Source of the DNA: an uncultured Mobiluncus sp. | Lineage (GTDB): Bacteria > Actinomycetota > Actinomycetes > Actinomycetales > Actinomycetaceae | Direction: 5' to 3' | DNA: 58,062 nt | NCBI RefSeq assembly: GCF_943914685.1 | Contig: NZ_CALUCZ010000018.1 | Coordinates: forward strand, 1-58,062 | Part shown: in pieces, positions 1 through 7,948 of the stretch | How positions within the stretch are numbered: the stretch's first letter is position 1 | How the letters are laid out: the number at the start of each line of letters is the position of its first letter | Notes under the pieces: generated by a model | What the model was told of the DNA's origin: nothing | Database searches by the model: none | The model's input: the letters and a program-made list of their open reading frames with translations, nothing else | Translations under genes and position numbers: made by a program

Positions 1-317
1 GCGCGCTGGTCCATGTAGCTCATGGCGGGGCGCAGGTGGTGTCCCGCCTTATCGACTAGGACCAGAGCCTGCATCTGGGAACAAAAACTGATGGCTTGCA
101 CCGCCGCCATTTCCTGCGGGTTTTCCCGCGTGAGTTCACGAGTAGTCTTGACGATAGCGTCCCACCACTGGTCCGGGTCTTGTTCCGCACCCCCGTTGGG
201 CAGTATTGTCAGGCCATAGGTCCCCAATCGGGAGTTCACTAGGGTCAGTTCCTCCCCTGCTCGATACAGGCAAGTCTTTACTCCTGACGTTCCGACGTCG
301 TAAGCAAGTATCAACAT
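1..317 (-). CDS. FGGY-family carbohydrate kinase, N-terminal part (cut by window edge)
   Basis: About 105 residues can be read on the minus strand from an ATG at 317 to the window edge without a stop. The start MLILAYDVGTSGVKTCLY is the phosphate-1 loop of the FGGY/ASKHA sugar kinases, followed by a family-typical stretch (EQDPDQWWDAI, then AVQAISFCSQMQALVLVD). FGGY kinases phosphorylate free sugars or polyols such as xylulose, ribulose, fuculose or glycerol with ATP in the cytoplasm. The substrate cannot be told from this fragment. The gene is divergent from the aminotransferase starting at 386. The 68-nt gap holds a TATAGAAT-like -10 for the rightward operon, so the three genes probably form one catabolic unit. 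Confidence 0.85.
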   Translation of the reverse strand, partial: MLILAYDVGTSGVKTCLYRAGEELTLVNSRLGTYGLTILPNGGAEQDPDQWWDAIVKTTRELTRENPQEMAAVQAISFCSQMQALVLVDKAGHHLRPAMSYMDQR

Positions 318-385
318 ACTGTTTTCTTTCGTTCAAGAGTTATAGAATCGAGGCAATGATTTCAGCTCAGTGAGGAGAGAATCAA

Positions 386-1858
386 ATGCGGATTAACCAA
401 CCCAGCACTCGCGCCATTAACAAGCAACTGGATGACCTTATCAAGAAACCAATTTACTCCATTAGCGACGGAGCCTTGCGCAATTACGAACAAGATTACT
501 TTGAAGCAAAGTGTTCAGGTTCGAAATCTATGATTGAAACCGCAAAGAACCGCATTCCCGGCGGTGTTCAGCACAATCTGGCGTTCAACCACCCCTTCCC
601 ACTGGTCATCACCAAAGCCAGCGGACACGAGCTGACCGATATTGACGGCAACGTGTACTTTGATTTCCTGCAGGCTGGCGGTCCGACCGTGCTGGGTTCC
701 AACCCGCCGGAAGTTCGCGAAGAAGTCATCAAACTGTTGCACGATGGGGGGCCGTCTACTGGGCTTTTTCACGAGTACGAATATAAGCTGGCAGACCTCA
801 TCGCCTCGCGCGTGCCGACCGTGGATATGTTCCGAATGTTGGGTTCGGGCACGGAGGCGTGCATGGCGGCAATCCGGGTCGCCCGCTTGGCTACAAAGAA
901 GAAGCACATTCTTAAGATGGGCGGGGCCTATCACGGCTGGTCTGATCAGCTCGGTTACGGTATCCGGATCCCCGGATCGAAGTTCACCCAAGCCCACGGG
1001 GTACCTTGGACCATGTTCCGGTACGTCGACGAGTTCATGCCGGGGGACTTGGGTGACTTGGAGCGCAAGTTGCGCATGAAGAAACTCCACGGTGGGACGG
1101 CCGCGGTCATGATTGAACCCATCGGCCCGGAGTCCGGGACGTGGCCCATCGATCAGGTTTTCCTCAAGGGTGTGGAACGGCTCTGCCGCCGCTACGGGGC
1201 GCTGCTGATTTTTGACGAAGTCGTTACCGCTTTCCGGATTTCTGACCGGGGCGCTTCGGGACTGTTCGGGATTGACACGGATTTGACGGTGTTTGGCAAG
1301 GTCATCGCCGGGGGGTATCCCGGTGCGGGCGGCTTGGGCGGCAAACGCGAATACATGAAGTACCTTGCGGCGGGGATTCAGACCGGAGACAAGGTTCACA
1401 AGGCGTTGATTGGCGGCACAATGGCGGCCACCCCGATTAGCTGCGTGGCGGGCTACCACACGATTCAGCGCATTATTGAGACGAATGCTTGTGAATACGC
1501 CGGAGAGATGGGCAACCGCCTGACCGATGGGCTGCGGGACCTCATTAAGCAGTACAACTTGCCTTTCGTGGCTTGGAACGAAGGATCCGTGTGCCACCTC
1601 GAGACAGTAGGAACCATGCACTTCTCCATTGACTGGAGCAAACCGTGGACGATTCCGCACGTCTTGAACGAAACGTCGAAACGTAAGAAAGAAATGGAAT
1701 ACATGGGAGCGGCCTACACCGCCGAAGGACTGATCACTTTGGCCGGCTCGCGCCTCTACACTTCCGCGGCCTACACCCCGGAGCTAATCGACGAGGCGCT
1801 AAACCGTTTCGAGCGAGTGTTCCAAAAGGTTGAAAAGAAGTCGTCAACAAAGAAATAA
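386..1858 (+). CDS. class III PLP-dependent aminotransferase, glutamate-1-semialdehyde aminomutase-like
   Basis: The 490-residue protein has the fold-type I class III pattern: GSGTEACMAAIRVAR near 155, AYHGWSDQ near 180, IEPIGPESGTWP near 245, LLIFDEVVTAFR near 275 and FGKVIAGGYPGAGG, in which Lys305 is the expected PLP-binding lysine. Its closest recognisable relatives are HemL-like enzymes. However, it has a longer N-terminus (about 50 residues) than HemL and no other haem gene nearby, so a catabolic aminotransferase or aminomutase is more likely than haem synthesis. The ATG at 386 follows GTGAGGAGAG at good spacing. The stop is 41 nt before the class II aldolase, so the two are probably co-transcribed. 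The substrate is unknown. Confidence 0.85.
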   Translation: MRINQPSTRAINKQLDDLIKKPIYSISDGALRNYEQDYFEAKCSGSKSMIETAKNRIPGGVQHNLAFNHPFPLVITKASGHELTDIDGNVYFDFLQAGGPTVLGSNPPEVREEVIKLLHDGGPSTGLFHEYEYKLADLIASRVPTVDMFRMLGSGTEACMAAIRVARLATKKKHILKMGGAYHGWSDQLGYGIRIPGSKFTQAHGVPWTMFRYVDEFMPGDLGDLERKLRMKKLHGGTAAVMIEPIGPESGTWPIDQVFLKGVERLCRRYGALLIFDEVVTAFRISDRGASGLFGIDTDLTVFGKVIAGGYPGAGGLGGKREYMKYLAAGIQTGDKVHKALIGGTMAATPISCVAGYHTIQRIIETNACEYAGEMGNRLTDGLRDLIKQYNLPFVAWNEGSVCHLETVGTMHFSIDWSKPWTIPHVLNETSKRKKEMEYMGAAYTAEGLITLAGSRLYTSAAYTPELIDEALNRFERVFQKVEKKSSTKK

Positions 1859-1899
1859 GCGGATGCGGACAGCCGCAGTGTCGAGGGAAGGACCAGAAA

Positions 1900-2904
1900 A
1901 TGACTGGGAATACTGGGCAAGACAATAAAACCGGAAATGTGATTATCGATACCGCCCGTGTCCTGCTGCGAGAAGGCTTAGTGGCTCGTACCTGGGGCAA
2001 CCTGTCTCAGCGCAGCGGTGATGATCGGTATCTCATCACGCCCTCGGGGCGAGATTATGAGACGATGACCCCGGGCGACCTGGTCGAGGTCGACTTTGAG
2101 GGCAAGTGGTCTGGGGATTTGAAGCCGAGCGGGGAGCGCGGGCTGCATACGGAAATCTACCGGGAACTGCCCCAAGTGCAGTTCATTATCCACACCCACC
2201 AGCCTTACGCCTCGGCTCTCAGCGTGGGCGACGCCCCCGTAGAAATCCCAGCTAATCTGGCAGAACGTATCGGGTCGGCGACCCTGCCGATTGCGGATTA
2301 CGGGTTGCCCTCCACCGGGAAACTGCATAAGGCCGTGTTGGCTACGTTGCGTGAGACCGGGGCCAGGGCGATTTTGATGCAGGGGCACGGGGCAGTGCTG
2401 TTCGGTCAGGACGCGGGTGAACTGGTGGATTTGGCAAAAGCGGTGGAAACGGCGTGCCGCACTCAGTTTGAACAGATGACCGGTTGGAAGCCACCGGACG
2501 GCGCGGTGCGGGTGCGTCGATTTGAACGCGATGGTTTTGGATTACCGCCCCAGATTATCCACATTTTCATGCGCCGAGAGGACGCCGGGGCTGTGGTCGC
2601 GACAGACGATCCGCTGTTCTTACAGTTCCGAGAGAGTGGTTTAAAGGCATACCTGGATGATTTCAGCCAGCTGGTGGGCTTGAAAGTCGGCAGAACCTTT
2701 GGCAAGACCATGATTTACGGGCACAAGGCGACGTATTTCCTGGGCGCGGACCTTGATGAGGCCGAGGCGGTCGCCACGGTGGCACGCAAGAACGCCCTAG
2801 CGGCGTTGGTGGCGCAAGCTACCTCAGCGAAACCGATTGGTTGGCTCGATGGAACCATCATGCACGGGGTCTACAAGTATAAATATTCCAAACTAAAGGA
2901 CTGA
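1900..2904 (+). CDS. class II aldolase/adducin-family protein
   Basis: The 334-residue protein starts at an ATG preceded by GAGGGAAGGACC. Residues 15-215 form a class II aldolase domain (L-fuculose-phosphate aldolase / ribulose-phosphate 4-epimerase / AraD group), with NLSQR and TPSGRDYETM near the start, the zinc-ligand segment IIHTHQPYAS near 90-100 and MQGHGAVLFG near 160 carrying the third histidine. A further 115 residues of unknown role, rich in charged residues and ending in YKYKYSK, make it much longer than the usual 210-230. It lies downstream of the aminotransferase and near a sugar kinase, which suggests retro-aldol cleavage of a phosphorylated sugar or sugar-acid. The substrate cannot be assigned. 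Confidence 0.85.
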   Translation: MTGNTGQDNKTGNVIIDTARVLLREGLVARTWGNLSQRSGDDRYLITPSGRDYETMTPGDLVEVDFEGKWSGDLKPSGERGLHTEIYRELPQVQFIIHTHQPYASALSVGDAPVEIPANLAERIGSATLPIADYGLPSTGKLHKAVLATLRETGARAILMQGHGAVLFGQDAGELVDLAKAVETACRTQFEQMTGWKPPDGAVRVRRFERDGFGLPPQIIHIFMRREDAGAVVATDDPLFLQFRESGLKAYLDDFSQLVGLKVGRTFGKTMIYGHKATYFLGADLDEAEAVATVARKNALAALVAQATSAKPIGWLDGTIMHGVYKYKYSKLKD

Positions 2905-2929
2905 TTTTGCCACAGTGAGGTATTGGTGT

Positions 2930-3062
2930 GCACTAACGAAGACTGGGAGAGATACACCGGGAGCTTCGGCCCGGCCGGGAACAAACCGGCCAAAGCGGCG
3001 GGGCCCTCGCTCCACCCGGCACGCCAGCCGGAGGGCAGGGTGAAGCCGGCTTACGTGCTGTA
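2930..3062 (+). other. GC-rich, stem-loop-dense intergenic region; candidate structured RNA
   Basis: The gap between the aldolase and the first chemoreceptor is far more GC-rich and self-complementary than other gaps. It holds CCGGG/CCCGG around AGCTTCGG, a perfect six-pair hairpin GGCCGG-GAACAAA-CCGGCC, and a two-part stem (GCACG plus GCCGG pairing with CCGGC plus CGTGC, opposing CCA and TTA, 14-nt loop). I compared it by eye with c-di-GMP, c-di-AMP, cobalamin, RNase P and tmRNA patterns and found no match. It could be a complex terminator for the aldolase operon, a small RNA, or a leader for the chemoreceptor genes. No tRNA is present. Confidence 0.35.
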
Positions 3063-3104
3063 AATGCTAGTGCGGGAAACCACAAATGTCTCTATCGCAC
3101 CTGG

Positions 3105-3126
3105 TAGAATAGGCTTAGGAGGCGTC
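3105..3126 (+). promoter_or_regulatory. -10 box and ribosome binding site of the chemoreceptor pair
   Basis: TAGAAT at 3105-3110 followed by AGGAGG at 3118-3123 sits directly before the ATG at 3127. This favours that start over an in-frame ATG at 3064, which has no ribosome binding site and would add 21 residues lacking chemoreceptor character. No convincing -35 is seen. Confidence 0.5.
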
Positions 3127-4647
3127 ATGGTTAAGACGGGCTTATCCATTTCAAAGAAGCTGCTGTCAATCGGCGGCATTTGTTTTCTGGTCACTCTGGT
3201 GGTGGTGGCTATTACCTGGGGTTCCGCTCTGGCGACCCAGAACAGAGTCTCTACCTACGCGCAGACCGCCACGGTTTCCCGCGATTTTTCCGCCTTGGCT
3301 CGGCAGTTCCAGGAGGTCAGACAATCTGGTTTCAACGCTGCCCTCGGCGTCTCGAATGACGACAAGTACCTCCAGGCCACCCAAGACTTCACCGCGCAGC
3401 TCACGAAATTGCAGGGTGAGCAACTGGATTCTCAGCAGCGGGAAATTGTTTCCCGGCTCCAGGATTTGGCCGCACAGCTCCCCGTCACCCCTGACGGTGC
3501 CACTCTGGCCAACCTCAGCACAGAGATGGAAAGCCAGTTAGGTTCCCTGAGAAATTCCTTGGCTGACAAACATGAAACTGACGTTGCTGAATTGAACACC
3601 ATCACCTCCATAAACTCTAATGTCGGTTTAGCGGTGAGCTTGGTTGGTTTGGTGGTGGTGCTGCTGGTTTCCGTGTTGGTGTCCCTGTCTATCTCCCGCT
3701 CTGCCAAGGAAATCAGCAAGGGTCTGAACCGCCTGTCCACGAAAGACTTTACCTACCGGGTACGCCAAGTTTCTCGTGACGAGATTGGCGCGATGTCGGC
3801 GCTGTTGAATGACGCGGTGAAAAACCTAGGTACTTTGCTGAGCGAAATTTCTGCCACCGCCACGGAAACAACGACCGGCGCGGAAGAGCTGCGGAAACAG
3901 AGCCAAGACGTCGCTGCGAAAGCGAGTGCCGCTCGGGAAACAGTAGCCTCGGTCGCCGGCAATGCCAGGGAAGTCAGTACTCAGATTGGCGACGTGGCCG
4001 CGTCTACTGAACAAATGCGCAGTGCCGTCACCGAGATTTCAACTAACGCCGCGACAGCCGCGAAATCAGCCGCGCAAGCCACCACCTTGACCGTGCAGGC
4101 TAATGACGTCATGGGGGAAATGGATAAGGCTTCCGAAGCCATCAGTTCGGTCATTGAAACTATCAAAATGGTGGCGGAGCAAACCAACCTTTTGGCCTTA
4201 AACGCCACCATCGAGGCGTCTCGTGCCGGAGAAGCTGGGAGAGGTTTCGCGGTGGTGGCCTCTGAAGTGAAAGATTTGGCTTTGGGCACCAAGTCCGCCG
4301 CTGTGGAAGTCTCTGAGAGCATCACCACGATTCAATCCGATGCGCAAGCCGCAATGCAGGCGATTACTGAGATAACCGGCATTATCTCAAACATAAACGA
4401 CTATCAGTCCACCGTGGCGGCAGCTATTGAGGAACAAACCGCGACGATTTCATCTATGGCGCAAACCGTGACGGAAGTGTCAGACAATTCCGCTCATGTT
4501 ACAGAAAACCTCTATAGCATTGAGGCCAAAACGGAGGCGACGGTGAAAGAGCTGCGACAGGCTAGCGAAGATATGGTGCTCAGTGCCCAGGAATTCGAGA
4601 CGCTCCAACAGACATTGTCCCAGTTCAAGTGGGTGAGCGAGGCATGA
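3127..4647 (+). CDS. methyl-accepting chemotaxis protein 1
   Basis: This 506-residue transmembrane chemoreceptor has a first membrane helix near 11-30 (LLSIGGICFLVTLVVVAIT), an extracytoplasmic sensor of about 125 residues, a second helix near 160-185 (VGLAVSLVGLVVVLLVSVLV), a HAMP domain near 186-240 and a long cytoplasmic coiled-coil. The conserved hairpin tip EQTNLLALNATIEASRAGEA is near 351-370 and contacts CheA/CheW. The sensor has no recognisable ligand motif, and no C-terminal pentapeptide for CheR docking is seen. The family relays ligand occupancy to CheA and so to the flagellar motor. The gene ends in an ATGA overlap with a second receptor. No che or fla genes lie in the window. Confidence 0.95.
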   Translation: MVKTGLSISKKLLSIGGICFLVTLVVVAITWGSALATQNRVSTYAQTATVSRDFSALARQFQEVRQSGFNAALGVSNDDKYLQATQDFTAQLTKLQGEQLDSQQREIVSRLQDLAAQLPVTPDGATLANLSTEMESQLGSLRNSLADKHETDVAELNTITSINSNVGLAVSLVGLVVVLLVSVLVSLSISRSAKEISKGLNRLSTKDFTYRVRQVSRDEIGAMSALLNDAVKNLGTLLSEISATATETTTGAEELRKQSQDVAAKASAARETVASVAGNAREVSTQIGDVAASTEQMRSAVTEISTNAATAAKSAAQATTLTVQANDVMGEMDKASEAISSVIETIKMVAEQTNLLALNATIEASRAGEAGRGFAVVASEVKDLALGTKSAAVEVSESITTIQSDAQAAMQAITEITGIISNINDYQSTVAAAIEEQTATISSMAQTVTEVSDNSAHVTENLYSIEAKTEATVKELRQASEDMVLSAQEFETLQQTLSQFKWVSEA

Positions 4648-6272
4648 TGACACCGCAAAGCCGCCAAGGCAGGAACAAAAAATCTCAGCTGCGCCTGAAT
4701 GTGCTGACCAAGGTATTGCTGATGGGGATTGTGGGAATCCTGGGCATAGCCTCGTTCGTGATTTGTTCCGCTATTACTGACGATATTTATTATGGGAAAG
4801 TACGCGGCTATCAGGATTTGATTCGGATTTCAGACCAACTCAGTGCTGTATCCGAGCTGGTCAGTCAGAGCCAAGCTGATTACATACAAAACGAATTTGC
4901 CAGCCATAATCCCACGCAGAATCTGGAACCCCAGCCGATTGCAGAGACCATCAACCAGGCCGTATCCGACCTGCACACCGCTCAAGACATTTTCGCTAAG
5001 TCCGGCGTGCACGACGAACAGCTGCAGAAACAATTTGTGCAGGCAGCCTCCAGCCTGGAGTCCTCGCGGCAAGCAGTTGAGGAAACCAGCAATAGCGGAG
5101 GAGCCCTGGACGAATCGGTCATCGCAGCGACCCTGTCCCAACTGGATACCCTGCAGAACTCGCTTTCCTCCCTCAGTGAGACAATTTTGCAGCAAACCCA
5201 CGGCATAGTAGGGAAAAACGTCATTATTCACGCCATCGACATCATCATAGCTTTCCTGGTGGTGGCGTTTATCCTGCACCGGGTGCGTCGAGGGATTGTC
5301 GCTTCTGTCACTAAACTGCATTCTTCGGTTCTGGCGTTACGAAACGGTGACTTGACCCCGCGGCTGACGTCGAATTCAAACGACGAAGTCGCTGATATGC
5401 TCCGGGCCTTGGCCTACTCGCAAGATGAACTCACCGATGTGTTGAGCAATGGGCAAACTCTGGCAGCTAAGACTGCCGCGCAAACCAATCGGGTGGCTCA
5501 GGTCGCTTCCACAGCGGCCACGAACGCCGCGGAAACGGTGGAATTAGCGAAATCAACGACTGAGTCTCTCAACGGTATCGTTGCAAATCTGCAAACTGTA
5601 GCTAGTGGATCTGAGGAAATGAACGCCGCTATCGCAGAGATATCAGCCAGCTCGGCGGAGGCTTCCCGCACCGCTAATGAGGCCACCGAGGTCTCTCGCA
5701 ACACCCAGGAGACGATAGTGCGGCTGCAGGACTCCACCCTCAAAGTTGAGACCGTTATCGCTACGGTGACCAGCATCGCTTCCCAAACGAACCTGCTGGC
5801 CTTGAACGCCACTATTGAAGCCGCTCGAGCTGGGGAATCCGGGAAAGATTTTGCAGTGGTCGCCAGCGAGGTCAAGGATTTAGCGGCAAAAACAGCCAAG
5901 GCGACGAGCCAGATTGCTGCGATGATTAATGATGTTCAGGAAAAAACTCAGCAAGCGGTCGCCGCTATCGAGGACATCGTTGGAGTGATTTCACAAGTCA
6001 ACGACTACCAAACCACCATTTCGGCCGCGGTTGAGGAACAGAACGCCGTCACACAAAACATTGCGCAGGCAATCTCCAGCGCGGCAAATGACTCGGGTGT
6101 CGTCCTGGAGAACCTGGAGGATTATTGCACGAACGTCACCAAGGCTCAGACCGATGTCAACGAACTTTCCGATGACGCGGCTACTCTTTCTAAACAGGTG
6201 ACTGTACTCATCGGGGAGTTGTCCAAGCTAAAGACTCGCCCCGCGGGGGACGCGGCACCTGAACACAACTAG
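4644..6272 (+). CDS. methyl-accepting chemotaxis protein 2
   Basis: This 542-residue receptor starts at the ATG whose last bases overlap the previous stop (ATGA), so translation is probably coupled; an upstream in-frame GTG at 4629 is less likely. After a basic N-terminus come membrane helix 1 near 24-46, a Gln- and Ser-rich sensor of about 150 residues, helix 2 near 193-212, HAMP near 213-265 and a signalling hairpin with tip ASQTNLLALNATIEAARAGE near 379-398. The tip then reads SGKDFAVVA, where most receptors have GRGFAVVA, a small deviation. The sensor differs from that of the first receptor while the signalling part is similar, which suggests duplication followed by ligand divergence. Heterodimers or mixed arrays are plausible. 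Confidence 0.95.
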   Translation: MMTPQSRQGRNKKSQLRLNVLTKVLLMGIVGILGIASFVICSAITDDIYYGKVRGYQDLIRISDQLSAVSELVSQSQADYIQNEFASHNPTQNLEPQPIAETINQAVSDLHTAQDIFAKSGVHDEQLQKQFVQAASSLESSRQAVEETSNSGGALDESVIAATLSQLDTLQNSLSSLSETILQQTHGIVGKNVIIHAIDIIIAFLVVAFILHRVRRGIVASVTKLHSSVLALRNGDLTPRLTSNSNDEVADMLRALAYSQDELTDVLSNGQTLAAKTAAQTNRVAQVASTAATNAAETVELAKSTTESLNGIVANLQTVASGSEEMNAAIAEISASSAEASRTANEATEVSRNTQETIVRLQDSTLKVETVIATVTSIASQTNLLALNATIEAARAGESGKDFAVVASEVKDLAAKTAKATSQIAAMINDVQEKTQQAVAAIEDIVGVISQVNDYQTTISAAVEEQNAVTQNIAQAISSAANDSGVVLENLEDYCTNVTKAQTDVNELSDDAATLSKQVTVLIGELSKLKTRPAGDAAPEHN

Positions 6273-6360
6273 TGCGGCCCGGTCCGGAGTGCTTGCCAGA
6301 TAGTCGCAAGGGAGGTGCCGCTGCTCAAGTCCTTTCCGTGCAGAAGCCCCTTTCGTGGGG

Positions 6361-6376
6361 CCCCACCATGGTGGGG
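6361..6376. terminator. palindrome between convergent genes, possible bidirectional terminator
   Basis: CCCCACCATGGTGGGG is a perfect 16-bp palindrome in the 112-bp gap between the chemoreceptor stop (6272) and the convergent VapC stop (6385). GCCCC upstream at 6346-6350 can form an alternative hairpin with GGGGC. No clear T-run follows, so termination is an inference from position. Confidence 0.4.
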
Positions 6377-6384
6377 TTCCACTG

Positions 6385-6798
6385 CTATTGAAGGGGGTTG
6401 ACCACGGTGACGCCGTCAAAGACCATGCCCTCACTGAGGTCCTCGCTCCAGATTTCTTTGCAGCCCCCGCGCTTGGCGGCCGCAACAATCATGGCGTCCC
6501 AGATAGAGATTTGGAAACGACCAGCAATTTGAACGGCTTGGTTTACCAGGCGCGTGTCAGCAGGGATGACGGTTTGGAAGCTAAGATGCTTGATGATTTC
6601 ATCAGCAATTTGTCCGGCCGCAGTGTCTTTCAGTTTGCGGGTCAGGACATTGTATAGCTCCAGTAACACCTGGGTGCTCAGCACCCGGTGGGGGAGCTGT
6701 TCCAGGGCGGCAAGCGCACGCTCGCGTTTTTTGGGTTCGTGGCTGTCGAATGAATAAACCAGGATGTTGGTGTCAAGAAAAACGTTCGAGGCGCTCAC
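6385..6798 (-). CDS. vapC: PIN-domain ribonuclease toxin (VapC family)
   Basis: Read from the GTG at 6798, the 137-residue protein begins VSASNVFLDTNILVYSFD. The PIN acidic residues are visible: Asp9 in FLDTN, Glu47 in LLELYNVL, Asp101 in SIWDAMIVAAA and Asp120 in WSEDL. VapC toxins are Mg-dependent RNases that often cut initiator tRNA or rRNA. GAGAGGA lies 8 nt upstream of the GTG. The gene overlaps the antitoxin by 26 bp in another frame, typical of a translationally coupled toxin-antitoxin pair. A longer reading frame from 6858 would add residues without PIN homology. The natural RNA target is unknown. Confidence 0.88.
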   Translation of the reverse strand: MSASNVFLDTNILVYSFDSHEPKKRERALAALEQLPHRVLSTQVLLELYNVLTRKLKDTAAGQIADEIIKHLSFQTVIPADTRLVNQAVQIAGRFQISIWDAMIVAAAKRGGCKEIWSEDLSEGMVFDGVTVVNPLQ

Positions 6799-7024
6799 GA
6801 TACAAATCCTCTCGAGTCCAGGTACGTCCTTCCGGTCCGCTGCCGGCGGTAGAGTCACGAGCTAGGTCGAGGAATTCCTTCCAATGCGATTCCTGGGTGT
6901 CGGTGTTGGCGTATTCCTCGAGTTTCCTGGCGAGATACTGATTCACGGACTCGTCGTTTTCCAGCGCCTTGATGCGGGCACGTTTCAAGACTTTGGGATC
7001 AACGTTGATGGTCAAGCTGGTCAT
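6773..7024 (-). CDS. vapB: ribbon-helix-helix antitoxin (VapB-like)
   Basis: The 83-residue protein begins MTSLTINVDPKVLKRARIKA, a beta strand followed by a helix as in ribbon-helix-helix DNA-binding antitoxins, and continues ENDESVNQYLARKLEEYA. The acidic, Trp-containing C-terminus (SHWKEFLDLARD) would wrap the toxin. It precedes and overlaps the PIN toxin. Transcription appears leaderless: TACAAT ends 6 nt before the ATG and there is no ribosome binding site. In this family the antitoxin, alone or with the toxin, represses its own promoter. Confidence 0.85.
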   Translation of the reverse strand: MTSLTINVDPKVLKRARIKALENDESVNQYLARKLEEYANTDTQESHWKEFLDLARDSTAGSGPEGRTWTREDLYRERLERFS

Positions 7025-7036
7025 AGGTTAATTGTA
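7025..7036 (-). promoter_or_regulatory. leaderless promoter of vapBC
   Basis: On the minus strand TACAAT occupies 7036-7031, followed by TAACCT and then the ATG at 7024. A transcript starting 6-7 nt after the -10 box would begin at the start codon itself. No Shine-Dalgarno sequence exists. Confidence 0.55.
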
Positions 7037-7156
7037 GCGCAACTCGTGTAGCACGGGAAGACGAAAAAACGGGTTGACTTTGCAATAGCCTTCTCGGGCG
7101 GGTTCTTGGGGCTGGCTGCGTAACCGGGGTGGGGAGCGTAGCCGAGGGAACCTCTG

Positions 7157-7252
7157 GAAACCACTTCATCACTCATGTCAACAACCTATTTTCGCGCTCA
7201 AACTATGTGAGGCACCACACCGCCCTCGTGCTCAAAATACATAAGGTACGCC
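7157..7252 (+). repeat. island repeat copy 1 (two direct 22-bp units)
   Basis: Unit A (7194-7215, starting GCGCTCAAACTATGTGAG) and unit B (7228-7249, starting GTGCTCAAAATACATAAG) agree at about 16 of 22 positions and are 34 bp apart start to start. The same pair recurs at 8479-8534 and 10059-10114 with identical spacing. Copies 1 and 2 share a further 37 bp to the left (7157-7193), which ends in TATTTTC. The last base of unit B is 9 nt before the TTGACT -35 at 7259. Confidence 0.85.
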
Positions 7253-7258
7253 GGACTA

Positions 7259-7288
7259 TTGACTAGGGTTCGCACTCAGTGTTAAACT
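7259..7288 (+). promoter_or_regulatory. promoter of the bacteriocin-like gene, apparently leaderless
   Basis: TTGACT (7259-7264), an 18-nt spacer and TAAACT (7283-7288) form a good promoter. Six bases (GAGGGC) separate the -10 from the ATG at 7295. Transcription would start at or just before the start codon, and GAGGGC is too close to act as a normal ribosome binding site. Confidence 0.6.
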
Positions 7289-7294
7289 GAGGGC

Positions 7295-7948
7295 ATGATT
7301 CCGAAGAAATCCTTGAGATTGTTTGTAGTTTCCGTCACCACGATAGCGCTGTCAATGGTCGTTTCTGGTACCGCAAATGCTGATAGTTTGCATCCAGATA
7401 CACCCATAGATCCCTTGGTAACGGTAAATTCTAGACCTGTTATCAGCAGTATTTCCGAAGAAGAATTCCAATCCATACACAAGGACATCGATTCTCTGCA
7501 AAGGCTGGATCCTTATTTCAAGAATGGAACTATCGATTATGCAGCCGCCGTATCTGATGATTCGATTGATAAAAAAGTTTTAGACGAATATACCTCTGCC
7601 CTTCAGGCAAGCTCAGATGCAATGCATCCGGATTCACCTACCTCCACAGTAATAAAAGCCATGTCCGCTTGTAAAGGAAAAAACGGCTGGAGAGCTTTTT
7701 GGCCTACGGTGTTCTTGAATAGCTGCAATGCTAGCGCTGTATCAAACGCACTCAATAGCGGTGCAGGTGTGGCCGCAGTAGCAGCAGCTATTACCTCCTA
7801 TACCGGAGCAGGACCTGCGGTTGCTGGCGCGATTGCGGGAGCCTTAGCTACCTATGGTGGTGTTTACGCTCTATGTAACTCATGGGGCAGAGGAATCCAA
7901 ATATTTCTTAATCCTGTAAACGCACTACCAGCATGCTGGTCACAATAA
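7295..7948 (+). CDS. secreted bacteriocin-like precursor protein
   Basis: The 217-residue protein has a signal peptide (basic MIPKKSLR, hydrophobic core, likely cleavage after SGTANA at 29). A charged middle part (30-125) carries two HPD(T/S)P repeats near 33 and 111. The C-terminal region of about 92 residues holds four cysteines (126, 144, 194, 214) around a Gly/Ala-rich hydrophobic stretch (GAGVAAVAAAITSYTGAGPA near 156-175, continuing to 190), ending LCNSWGRGIQIFLNP and CWSQ. A signal peptide, a propeptide and a disulfide-bearing membrane-active tail resemble proteolytically released bacteriocins of the SdpC type, but I recognise no specific family. Base composition is visibly AT-richer than the host genes. 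It is followed at once by a small membrane protein. Confidence 0.6.
   Translation: MIPKKSLRLFVVSVTTIALSMVVSGTANADSLHPDTPIDPLVTVNSRPVISSISEEEFQSIHKDIDSLQRLDPYFKNGTIDYAAAVSDDSIDKKVLDEYTSALQASSDAMHPDSPTSTVIKAMSACKGKNGWRAFWPTVFLNSCNASAVSNALNSGAGVAAVAAAITSYTGAGPAVAGAIAGALATYGGVYALCNSWGRGIQIFLNPVNALPACWSQ

Noticed and set aside
515..1660. 381-codon minus-strand ORF opposite the aminotransferase gene
   Set aside because: It is the mirror of a well-recognised enzyme; its translation is rich in Arg, His and Pro, has no domain and no ribosome binding site.
386..1858. Assignment as hemL of the haem pathway
   Set aside because: N-terminus is longer than HemL, no other haem gene is near, and the neighbours are a sugar kinase and an aldolase.
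2930..3062. Known riboswitch, RNase P RNA or tmRNA
   Set aside because: Conserved core motifs of c-di-GMP, c-di-AMP, cobalamin, RNase P and tmRNA were looked for by eye on both strands and not found.
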